From NCBI GenBank assembly GCA_025331565.1, contig JAFREQ010000009.1, forward strand, positions 3,771,501 to 3,835,500: a stretch of DNA of 64,000 nucleotides, given 5' to 3'. The stretch is from Holacanthus passer (Eukaryota > Chordata > Actinopteri > Pomacanthidae). A program made the translations under genes and the position numbers. Position 1 is the stretch's first letter. Every line of letters begins with the position of its first letter. This document shows, piece by piece, positions 1 through 11,700 of this stretch. Under the pieces are notes generated by a model that did no database searches, was not told where the DNA came from, and worked only from the letters and a program-made list of their open reading frames with translations.

Positions 1-1142
1 AGTGCCAGACTCCAACCCACTCATTATAATCATTATTTCAAAGAAGGAAAGAGGCCTATAGCTCATATCCTTTCATTGCCATTATATCCCGTCACAGCAC
101 GATGCAAGCAGACAAAGACAACTGTTGTCAACATGAAATGCAGCATAATTCAGAAAACAAAAGAATGATACAAAATAAAACAAAAACCACACGAATAAAT
201 ACCCAGACCTGTTCATGATGTAATAATATGTCTGTATTATTACAAATATTCTGCATTTGAATAAAAAAAAAACAGCCTTTATACTCTGTGTATGCCTATC
301 AGCCAACTTTCACTGGAATGAATGGATGTGATTTGGCTCTGCGCTTCTGCAATCAGTGCGTCTTGTTTAAACTGAAATAGATTTCTCACCCCAGCATAGT
401 TCAGCCAAGAGGCATAGCAGCCTCTCTAAAATAAACTCCAACAAAAAACTGAAATGAAAGAACCAAAAAAAAAAAAACCACACACACACGCACATCTGAA
501 AATCTCAGTCTTAAGCACTCTTTTACCATCGCTACCAGCGATGGCAAAATGGCATCGCATTATCTGGGGATTAATGATTACTTCACAAACTGGGGGTGAA
601 ACAAAACAGGCTGAATAACCGCAGAGAAATAAAAGCTGATCACAGGAGTAGGAGATGTGAGAATAAAAGAGGGATGTTAAATCAATGAGATTTAAATGGA
701 AGTTGCCGTTGGATTTGTGGGGTTGATGGCGTCCCTATCTGGGTGTCAAGCATGTACCGTGGGTGTGCTAAACCACATCCAAACATCCCCAAATCCCCCA
801 GGCGCCTTTTCAGAGGCAAAAGAATCTGGGAAAGGGACTGGCTGAGGAAAACAGGAGTGGAGGTTAGGGAGGGTAAGGGGGTGGAGGAGGGAGATATAGA
901 GTGTGTAATACGGAGAGAGAATCAATGGGTACCCCCGGAGCAAATAAAAGCCATGACATCATCGTATGGCAAGGAGCAAGGAGCGGTGTGGCGAGGAGCA
1001 GGGGGAGAGAGAGTGAGAAGGGAGAGACCAGAGCACCCACAGTCACCCATTCTGCCTCTCGGGGCCCATCCTCTGGAATGGATAAGAGCCGAACAATGCA
1101 CTCTCAATGAATGGGATCCCAAATCCCACAGGAGAAAAACAA

Positions 1143-1229
1143 ATCACCAGTGGGAAAGGGGGAGGGGGAGGGAGAGATGGAGAAAGAAACAGAGAGAAAG
1201 AGAGAGATGGAGAGAGAAAGGGAGACCCT
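1143..1229 (+). repeat. Purine-rich GGGAGA/GAGAGA low-complexity tract
   Basis: About 87 bases almost wholly of G and A, built of irregular GGGAGG and GAGAGA units. It lies inside a 226-codon open frame (743-1423) whose Arg/Glu/Gly-rich translation follows from the base composition rather than from a gene. Confidence 0.7.
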
Positions 1230-2709
1230 TAAAAAGATGTGCACACAAAGCAACAAAGCATCTTGGGACATGTAGAGCAAGGCAAGTAGAGATTGAGACA
1301 AAGCTGCCTTTCTCCCTCCTGGCTGGTGGGTGGCTTGGTGTGAAGGATTTGAACGCGGTAGCATTTACATCAGAGCTCTCCGATATATTGATCGGGCCAT
1401 GTAATCCCTCAAATGATGACTGAAAAGGTTGGATCTACTCTGGGTGCGTTGTTTGTTGGGTTTACATGACAGGAGCATGTGGGAGGCAGGAACCGGGCTT
1501 TATGTAACTCGTCAGGGAAGCTTTGAGTTGCGTTCAAAGTTCGGCCTGCTGCTCGTGATGCCAGTTTGACACAGACACACGAGGCAAGGAGGGATGTTCA
1601 GGGAGCCTCTGATCACAGCACCTCCTCGCAGAAGTCAAAATGGGATGTTTAATTGCATTCCTCATCACACGGTGTTAATAAATAAAGTCACAGTCGTCAC
1701 TTGGAGGACTCAATACGTGCGCACGAGTGTGTACGTGTGCGTGTGTTTTCATGCAAGTGTGTGTGCTTTCTAACAAAGAGCTTCCGTTCCTCCGTGATTA
1801 CAGCGCTGGTGCTGTAAGCCAGAACAGAGAAAATAAATTAGAATCACAAGAAGAAAAGTCTTTCATGTCTGATGCTTTGATAACAAAAACAAGCAGGTTC
1901 CCACAAACTAGAATTAGTTGGCTTATAATTTGGAGCTAGCTGGGGACAACTTGACACAAAAATTTCAAACAACAAATGGAAGACTCGCTCATGAATAAGT
2001 CACAAATGAAAGAAAAGAAAGAAAAGAAATGCGTTATGACATTTGTTTCTGGGATCAATAAAAAAGGAGGATGCTGGAAAAAGAAGCGGTGCTGGCGTTG
2101 GGGTAGAATAACACAAATGTGAATGCGTCAAAGAAGATGCTACACTCTGATCTGGCAGAAATATGATCTTTCTGACAATTCACAGGCTCTTGTATATGAA
2201 TGAGCACAATTATCAGCAGGGCGCCAATGATGCTTGCAGACAGTCCTCCTATGAGAAATGTCAAACAAGACACAGTTGGAGCCATAAGAGATCCACAATT
2301 TACTGAAAACATACTATACAAGTATTTTGCCATCATTTCCATCAGGAACAGCAAGGGGAAGAAACACTTATCTTTTTTAGACCGACAAGACATGGAGAGT
2401 GTTGTGTTTCCACACACTGATTTAGTTGTACAAGTTGACATTTAACAAAGAACGGCTAAGATGCAGGAAAGAAACTTTTCTAATTTCATTTGGATTGAAA
2501 AAGTACAGACGGTGGAAAAGGGAGATCAGACGTTAACCAGACATCCAGCGCACAAGCCTCTGAGTCAAAAATCATTGCCTGAAAAATCCTGAGATAAGCT
2601 GGAGCCAAACACTGTATCTCGAGCAGCTCAGAGGTGCTGACCCCAAACTTTAACCTCTGACCTCTGTGAAAAGGGTGTGTACTAACAATTATTTTGATCA
2701 TCAGTCCAC

Positions 2710-2998
2710 AAAGTTCAGTCAGAAACTGTGAAAAATGCCAATCAAAATTTCTATGAACCTAAATTGAGGTCTTTAAATAGTTTGTTTTGTCTTGCTAACA
2801 ATCTCAAACCCAAACACATTTACAATTAATTTAAAATCACATAAAATAGACAAAAACAACAAATTCTCACATTTGAAAAGCTAGGAACAACAATTATTTG
2901 TCTCTGTAGTTTGACAAGTTACTCAGTCAACTGATCATCAACATTATTGTTAATTAATTTTCTGTCAATCAACTGATCACTTAGTCATTTCAGCACTA
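2710..2998 (+). repeat. Dispersed teleost repeat, old copy
   Basis: The segment carries recognisable landmarks of a repeat found throughout teleost genomes: a 'gtgaaaaatgccaatca' stretch near the start, 'ctcaaacccaaa' in the middle, 'tctcacatttgaaaagct' later, and an end of alternating 'caactgatca' and 'gttaattaatt' motifs closing with 'tttcagcacta'. Related copies are seen at 20700-20890, 24115-24490 and 55500-55622. No coding capacity. The class is not certain. Confidence 0.55.
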
Positions 2999-4150
2999 AT
3001 GTGAAGTGAAATATAATTTAAGACTGGGAATGGAACAAATAGCCTGGTGTTTTCATTTTAATTCAAATCAAAGTCATTCTCAAGTTCATTATCAACAACT
3101 TTCGTTCCATAGGAGAAACATAAGAAAAATCTGTTTGGGATTTTGCCTTAAAGCTGCATTTAGTACATTTTTCCCTTCTGTGGTTTGAAACTCAAAAGAG
3201 CTTTGCTTTATCTATCAATCCTCATCAAGTCTGTCTGAAGCTATCAGTTAAACAAACCCTTTGAAGTCTGAGCCAGCATGTAGACGCTATATTAGCTCAC
3301 TAGCTCTTGCCTTTGCGGCCTAGCGTGTCCACAATAAATATTGAAATCGGTGGTGGCTGCCTTGCAAGTGGATGTTCTGTATTATAAATATCACCCCACC
3401 ATCGGGCGGCGAAGCAGTGGCTCGTTCTAATGGCACAGGACAGAGACACAGGATGAGAGAGAGACACCACGAACGGCAAGGGATTTTAACTTTCAGACTC
3501 ATCAAAGCATCAGAGTGTCTACTTGCATTTTTATGAATAAAAGCAGATGGATAGTGTGGGGAAAAAGAGGGCTAAAATGATAGCCTGAGAGGGACACAAA
3601 AGGGAAGACCCGACCAAAGCAGAGACAGAAAGTGAGCCAGTACTCTGTTTCATCCTGCGTTCAGGTTGTCTTTTACGTAGCACAAGAAGAACACGAAGGA
3701 TCGCAAGATGAACAAGTTAGATAAGTTAGAAGAGAAGAATAAAAGCAACTTTTTCTTACAACATACTTTGGAGCTTTACCTCGTTCAAGTTATTCAAATG
3801 AATCTGAAAATGCAGAACTTAAGGTGCTCACAGTTTAGACAGCGATGGAATATTTGATGAGGGGTTATAAGTTTACTTTTTTACATCTTGTTTAAAAGCC
3901 AGAAAGGTTGGTAATTACTGAGCTAGTTGACTCCTTTTGCATATTTCTGGAACAAGGCGGCTCTTATCATGTCAGCTGTTGTCCATGATGGTGCTCACGA
4001 CCATATCTGTCTTACCCCCAGATGATTTGTCGATGCCAGGCAGCATTTTAAAAATAACAAAGACAGATGTGCTAGCTGCTTTAAGTACTGCTAAAAATAA
4101 AATATGCACTCAGTAAAAGCCTCCTCATTCTCTCTCTGCCTGTCATACAC

Positions 4151-4858
4151 TATAACCCTGATTCCAAAAAGGTTGGGACACTGTGTAAAATTTAAATAAA
4201 ACAGAATGCAATACATTTTAATTCTTTTTGCCATTTACTCAATTGATTTCATTTTTTACCTTTTTTTAAAAATATCTGCTTATTCTGAATTTGATGGCAG
4301 CAACACGTTTTAAACAAATTGGGACAGGAGCAACAAAAGACAGTGAAAGTTGTGGACTGATCCACAAACACCTGTTTGGATCATTCCACAGGTAAACAGG
4401 TTCATTGGTAACAGGTGATAGTAGCATGATTGGGTATGAAAGGTTCATCCTGAAAAGGATCAGTCGTTCACAAGCAAGGATGGAGAGAGGTTCACCACTT
4501 TGCAAATAAATCGTGCAACTTTAAGAACCATGTTTCTCAATGCACAGTTGCAAGTAATTTAGGGATTTTGCCGTCTACAAATAGTAACTGGGAAAGAATT
4601 TCACTTTTAAAACTTCCTGAACACTGAGTGTGGTTAAAAGAAAAGATGATGTAACACAGTGATAAACATGCTCCTGTCTCAACTTTTGAGTGTATATTTA
4701 CAGAAAACAATAAAGTTTATCAGTTTGAACATTAAATATCTTGCTTTTGTACTACATTCAATTGAATAGAAGCCAAAAAGGATTTGCAAATGACTGCACT
4801 CTGTTTTAATTTACATTTTACACAGCCTCCTAACCCTTTTTGGAATCATTGTTGCATA
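4151..4858 (+). mobile_element. MITE-like element with ~60-bp imperfect terminal inverted repeats (copy A)
   Basis: The left end reads 'ccctgattccaaaaaggtt' then a 'gggacactgtgtaaaa' block; the right end, read on the other strand, gives 'tgattccaaaaagggtt' then 'ggctgtgtaaaatg'. The ends therefore form inverted repeats of about 60 bases with scattered mismatches. The flanks are compatible with a TA target duplication. There is no transposase frame, so it is non-autonomous. A second long copy is at 54394-54888 and a fragment at 23389-23455. The internal segment around 'caagttgggacaggagcaac' is shared by the two long copies. Confidence 0.75.
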
Positions 4859-5867
4859 CCTGGTGCTTTCTACTGTACAAATTAAGGATGCAACTCAAGG
4901 TATTAACGTTTGGCTGCTGATTCTGTGTGAAATATGACTAATGGCCTTGTAAATGCTTACCTCAATATATATTTAATGTTTCATTTATAATGCTTATTAT
5001 CTTGGTGTTATTTTTAACTGTTATTTGCTTGTTCTCCTCCAGCCTCCAGTCTGTTTTCTATATGTTGTACGTTTTATAATATACAATAAGACGATAATAA
5101 AATCTTAATAATAAAATGCACATTCAGCACTTTGTTCATTGATCCAAAAATGTTAGCTTGCTGAACACTGTGCGGCCTGATCATAAGTACATGTAAGTTA
5201 AAAAGCCTTAAATTGGCGTCCACTCATTCAGGCTTTCACCACTCAAGTTTGTTCAACCCCACTGTGGGGAATTGTGGTGTGTGTGTCTTGGTGATCTTAC
5301 CGCCGAAGCAAACATCTAAATCTCCAAAACCAATAATTTTGTCTCAGTTTTTTATCGCTTGCATAATCCTTGTGCGTCATATTCTCCTTTACTTCAACAA
5401 GAGACCGTGAGCAGCACAGATATAAAGTGAGGGTGAAACTACACAGCAACTTCAAATTTTAAAGTAGATGTGTATGTGCAGCACACTCCAGGTCTGGAAA
5501 GCCACCTATTGGCATTTTTACTCGCTTTTCTTCAAGCACAGCTTTATCCCACAAAAACCAAACCTCTGCAGACAACACATCAGAATTACAATGAGTAGAT
5601 TGTGTACTTCTATTCCAAGGTCTGTGCAGTTGGAAAAGAATTAAATCTGGTTATCTGCAGTCTGAATAGCATGCTTGGCAGAACCTTCTTAAAATACAGA
5701 TAAAAGCACAGATTCTTTGAGCTTTTTTGTGTGTTGATGAATGGGAAACTCTGCACACCATTAATAACTGCATCCAATACACACTGCTATTATTACCACA
5801 GGTCCCACAATGAATTGCAAAGGTGCTTTAATAACACTTTAATGTAATTTACATGAATCCCCAACTC

Positions 5868-6115
5868 TCTTCCACATGTTTCATCTATGTTGTCACCTCC
5901 CCGTGCTCCTCTTCATCTTCTCCCACCATCATCTCTCGCTTGTCATTCTCCTGTTTTCCTCATCTTCTCTCCTTTATTCCTCGTCCTTCCTATCACCTTC
6001 CCCTGCATCCTCCTCATCTTCTATACCCTGCTCAGATCCTGTTTCTTTTCTAACTTTTCTCCCCTTCTGACAGAAGATCACTTAAGTCTTTTTCTATCTC
6101 AGCTGCTCCTCCTTT
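5868..6115 (+). repeat. Pyrimidine-rich low-complexity tract
   Basis: About 250 bases strongly enriched in C and T (units such as 'ctcctc', 'cttctc'), open in all three plus-strand frames only because stop codons need A or G. Nothing suggests coding. Similar shorter tracts occur near 6770-6890. Confidence 0.6.
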
Positions 6116-8750
6116 AGAATAACAAACAAGTTATGCAACAGGTCTTCTGTCATACCTACACTGAATGAGGCCATTCCCATGCATCTCTATGAGGATAAAC
6201 AAGAGATCTCACACTCAGATACATTCAGGAGTGGGTGTGAGGACATTTACCTGTGTGCTAAGGTACTGCAAAGCTTTCTCGGTACAGTTTTCATATAGTA
6301 AACAGCAACTTCTCCCTGAACCCAATACAAATTCAATTTAGGGAAATAGCAGCTCCCCTGGGTGGGGTGTCACACAGACTGCTGCATGGAAGCAGAAACA
6401 GTGATCTATAATCTCAATATATGTTGTTAGTCCACACATTTTGGAGGCAGAGGGGGAAATGTTATGGAAGAAATCCCCCTGACAGTATATATTTCAATGA
6501 AAACAGGGGGAAAAAATTAAATATTCTGAAAAGCAGTCCACCCATTTCTCCAAATATGTCAGCTAAAACCTCCCCGACAGTACTGTGGATATACTGTATG
6601 TCACATATTGTCTGGTGAAGGAGCGCCCTGGCAGTCCTCCTCGTCCTCCTCCTCCTCAGGGAGGGTGCTAATGAAGCAGGAGGCTGGTCAGATGGGAGAG
6701 TCTCTAACTCTCCACTTGGATTCCAAGCAATCAATAATATACAGACGGCCACCCTCGCCATCCCCTCCTTCTCTTTCATTTTCTTTCCTTTATCCTCTTC
6801 ATCTTCATTATTTTACTGCCTATGTCCTTTTATTAAAATTTTGTTTTCATCTCCTCTCCCTTTCCCCTATATTACCCTTCCCCTGACCTCTGTCACCTTT
6901 ACAAATGTGCGTTGTAATTAGTAATACACTTGCAGCTGAATTTCATTTCTATTCGCAACTAATTTACTTCTCAGTCATTGCAGCGTTTTGACATTCCAGA
7001 AGTTGTGCTGAGAAATTCCCAGAGAGTTTGAAAGAAAACAAACTGTCAGGAAACTCTAATCAGAAAACACCAATGGAAATTTAAAAAAAACTGTGCACAC
7101 ACAAACTGCCATTATACAAAGTTAAACGGGGTATCCTATCCATCTCTCAGACACTTTACTGCCCCTGAGGGGACGCTTTCCAACCTGTGAGACAACAGTG
7201 CCCCCTGCAGCCCACCAGAGGACGTGCACCTCAGTAATCTTGAGTGAAGTTGATCCCTCTACACTTTTAACCAGCCTTGTTTTAGCCCCCCAGCTATCTC
7301 CTCCCACAAGGGAAATTGTGTAAGTGGATTTAAATAAATTAATGCCTCTTTTGCTAGCCTAGGGAAAACACAGCAGAAAATAGTCTAAAACAAAAAGAAA
7401 TCCTACCGCTGTTGCACTCACAAAGATAAAGAAAAACATATATTTTTTCTAGCCTATAGGCCCACATTTAAGACGGCAGCAATTTGAATATGTCATGCCT
7501 AATTCCACGTTTAGGCTGAGCCGGCATTCTCCAGAGACTGAATACAAAGCAGCGTGCAAGAAAGACACTTGACTAGTCAGCTGGAACAACACTATCCAGG
7601 CTCGGGGGATAATCAGTCCCACCATTTTGAGACAAAAACTGCTTTAAACGAAACCAGTCAAATGCCTGAGGGCCATAACTAAAATTTTCAGTATCCATGC
7701 CAACAAACTGCAGTCTTGGGAAGCATTTACAATCTGAAGAATATATTTCAAATATTTGCGGAAACATGAACAACACTTGATTAATCCTATCTCACGAAGT
7801 ATGTGTTCATATTTGAGGTTGTTAGAGGAATCAAAACGTTATGTCTCCATTAAATATTTCTTCCAAATCGCATACTTCAAAAGGTTGAAAATCATTTAAT
7901 GTAAAAAAGAAACTGCCTTTTGAGTTCTCACTCCTCTTTGCTACAGCAACAGAGCAAATCATCTCCCAGTGGAAAAGAAAGAAATGAGTGAGGGAGGCTC
8001 ATGAGATCTTGGCTATTAGAGTAACTACATAGCATTAGCTAATTGGGATCCAAACAAACTCTACTGAATACAAATGAATGGAAATAGGGAAAAGCTACAT
8101 TGGAAAATCTGAAGTCAAAACCATATTTGTATCATGTTTCTAAGAGTTTGTCTTAAAAATGCAAATATTTAGGGCTTGGCCCCATTTGGATGCTGCACCA
8201 AAAACCTTTATGTAATACTTGGAATATATATGTATACACACACACACAAGATAAAGATATAAATAAGAAAAGAAAAATACAGCATTAATTAATCACTAAC
8301 AATCTCAATAAGACAGACATCCAGACTAAATCGAAAACATATTGTGAACAAGCCAGGATACTGTGCATAAATTGACACAGTTCAATGCTGGTAAAAATAC
8401 TGTCCAATTCCAGCTACAGAGTCAGTCTCTCCAGAGAACAAAGAGACCCTGGAGGTTTCAGATAACAAGCTCCCTGATCTCTGGTCTTTACACTGCAGTT
8501 ACTCTGGAGCCAGATGTACGTCTACCTCTGGGTCAAGACAGACACCAGTGGGATTACCATCTATTAGCAAAGAAAGAGGGACAGATTGGAGATGCTTCTC
8601 ATTTGGCATAAACACAGAGCAGTTCTCGGATTACAGCCGATAATGATTTCTTTTTTTTAGAAGTTAGTGTGTTTACAAAAGATGAGTGAATGGTAGGAGA
8701 AGTAGAACAAGAACAGTAATGACAGTCGTGTACAATGTGCATGCTGTACA

Positions 8751-8773
8751 TGTGTGTGTGTGTGTGTGTGTGT
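8751..8773 (+). repeat. (TG)n microsatellite beside a commd10 splice donor
   Basis: About eleven uninterrupted TG units. On the minus strand this is an (AC)n run beginning about ten nucleotides into the commd10 intron that follows exon 5. Confidence 0.9.
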
Positions 8774-8783
8774 CTGTTTATAC

Positions 8784-11700
8784 CTCAGAGTCTTCACTGC
8801 GGAGCCCCAGTTGGAGGACAGCACTGGGAGACTTCAGTCTGGCTTGGCTGGACTGGGCCATCTGCAGGTTTAACTGCCAGCTGACAAACTCCAGCTGAAA
8901 AACACCAATGGAGCCAGTCTTTCTTTAATATTAACGTAGTTTTTAATAAAGCCTCACACTTCAATTTAATTAATGCCCCAGACACATTTTCAAAGACTCT
9001 ACAAAAAACTCTAAGATGGCACTTTTCCCACAAACAGTGGAAGCAGAATTTCTGAATAAGTATTTTGGTGTATATTTATGCCTATATTGATATTTTATTC
9101 ATCCTTTATCCTCATTATATTCTCTTTCCTTGACCTACATATTTCACTGATTTATTTTTATTGTTTTTTAAATGCTTTATGTTTAAAAAGCACATTGTGA
9201 TCATCGATCTTGACAACAAACACCTTAATTAACTTATTGTAGTATAATTACTATTAAGGAGAACGTGCAAAAAGAAAACACTGCAAATCAAACTGATTAT
9301 CATAATAGTCCTTCTTTCCTTCTTTCAGGTGAGTTAAATTGATTAAATTATTCAACCATTTTTTTCTGATTTGTTCTAGATTTTCTGACATATTGGCAGC
9401 TTATTTGAAAATTTCTCACTGTGATCTTATTTTTTGAAGATGAGACTGCAAAAACAGTCTTATAAGAACAACACATTTCTTTCTCTGAAAATGGAGTGTG
9501 CACAAGTTATTAATGGCTTGTTTATTGTCCATGTACGATCAGACGACCTGCAACATCATTACTAAAAGTTGCTGTATCATCACACTTGCTTAGTATAATA
9601 AGTTATCACAGACATGAAGATTTACTACTGTAGAACTTTGCTTAATCTCCTCAAAGTTGAAGTTACCTTGCCTCCAAGCTGCAGGTTGTCAGACTATTAT
9701 TCTCAGTCTGAACAGGGTGATAGATTAGCAGCACTGAGTCAAGGCAGAGCAGTTAAGTGTTTTATGATGCAGAGAGAGGCCATAATAATAAACCATGTGT
9801 GACTTATTAGGTCTGGATGCTTCCACAGCATCCGAGGACAGGTGTGGGGTGGAGAAGGGCTGGGCAATATTATTCATGACTGGAACAACATCCACACTAG
9901 CATAAATAAACAGCACAACTCTATGTTTTACTTAATTTACTTCAGTATATGCAAATAAATCAATTTAAAGACATGAATGAATAAAATAAATACATATGCT
10001 GTGAAATATGTAAAACATATGCTGAAAAGCTGGTATTCAAAGCAATTATCATTGTTCACTGCAGAAGAAGATACATCTCTGAGCTGGCCAATCAGACAAC
10101 TGGCAGTGATCAACATAAAGACTAACTGGGACATTCTACGAGGAACAGCAGAGTAAGGAAATTCAAATGAGCAGTGTACCTCAACAACTGTGGAGAGAAA
10201 TCAGTCAGTATAGGTGAGGTATCAATGTGTATCAAAGTCGGACGTCGGAGTAAAAATATTTTGCCTATGTTCAAATCGGTTGGTATTTGTTTATGAGTTG
10301 GAAAATGCATTTGTAAATACCATAAATTATTAAGAAATCCTAATACACATTTGTAAATTCTCATTTGTGGATCATAGAACAGTACCGAGACCTCTTTATA
10401 GTTCACCACTAGTTTGATCATCACCTGTATGTGTTTAATTTATAGTGTCACTAGTGGGACAATGGGTGAGAATTTTTATGACATATATTGAGCTGATATG
10501 AGGAAGAAACACAAGGTGGTAATTATTGTGTTTTCTGGTGTCTTGAATGGCAAAGGTGTAAAAGAGCAAACTCTAAGAAATGACTAAACACAAAACCCTG
10601 CCTTTTATTTGATGAAAAAACATATATATGTCAGTTACACGTATGCAGTCTCTTCTCTTCTGTGACTTGACTATTGCCCAAAGTCAAAGCAGCAGCAGCA
10701 GAGGGCGTCTTGTGGATCACCACCTTCTGCTGGCAGAAACAAATCCACGGGGGGAGGAGGATGACTTGCAAGACCATGACAGGTGAGATGTCTTGATGTA
10801 CGACGGCAGCAACAGCGCGAGCATAATGTGAGAGATGCGTACATGCTGCTTATTTATTCTGCGTTTGATCTTAATTCCTCCGACTTTGAAAGAATTGCTG
10901 TTTGAAGTGCCACAGCTTAATCGAGTTAGAGAGATGAACAAGTTTAAAAATTAATGTGACAACTGAGCTGTGAAAGAAGTCCTTGTGATCCAAAAAGCAG
11001 GTCAGTCCTAGCATGGATTGTCCGATGTTGATTTTGGGTTTAGTCTCAAATGACTATAATGTGTCAGCGCAAAGAGATAAAAGTGTATGAAATTACAAAT
11101 GAAGTGTCTGGGAGTGGATTCATCTTACACTTGGGTTTAGAAACACAGTTAGGATTAGGTTAAAATGGCGTCATGGCAGGTGTAGAAAAAGTTCAGAGTT
11201 AGCGGCAAAAAATTAACTCATTTATTAGTCTTACCTTCTTCGGGGCAAAGATATTGTGCTTTAGTTTCTCCACCAGCTCAGGTCCAGCGGTGGCCCAGGC
11301 TTGTGAGAACATCTCAGCCTTGTCTGGGTTTAGATGAATCGCCTCCAGCTGTTGCTGCAGAGAAGCTGGCTTTACATTGTGATATACTGCCTACAGAGGA
11401 GAGGAGAAACGGGATAGAGAACAAAAAGCAATTATAATAAATACTACCATTAACCATGTGTTACAGGTATAACAGATCACTCTTACAATCGTATTCCTAT
11501 TTACTACAATCAACTCAACATTGCTGTAGTAAATTTCACAATACAACAGTGACCCCAGCTGGAGAAATAGGCTCACAATGTGATCCACAGACATAAAAAC
11601 TACACACACAGACACAATTTCTTTCTTTCTTACTTTCTTCAGAGTGAGACTATTATCAGATTTTTCTCATATTCAGTTATTGAAAATGTGCACTTATGGC

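Larger units (their letters stand above)
1..8783. other. Large intron of commd10 (or sequence beyond it); no exon found
   Basis: This stretch lies 3' of the fifth commd10 coding exon on the minus strand. I searched it on the minus strand for the conserved last segment of the protein (a Phe-Tyr-Asn-Lys motif followed by about ten residues) and saw no match, so the final exon or exons probably lie left of the window. It contains a terminal-inverted-repeat element, a copy of a common dispersed repeat, purine- and pyrimidine-rich tracts and a (GT)n run, listed separately. A long fifth intron would fit the large size of the human gene. Some unrecognised regulatory elements may be present. Confidence 0.6.

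Noticed and set aside
743..1423. 226-codon plus-strand open frame, among the longest in the window
   Set aside because: Its translation is dominated by Arg, Glu, Gly and Trp from purine-rich low-complexity DNA, with no domain, no splice logic and competing open frames on both strands.
5853..6117. Three overlapping plus-strand frames of 64-76 codons
   Set aside because: A CT-rich tract lacks stop codons in every frame; the Ser/Leu/Pro-rich products are composition artefacts.
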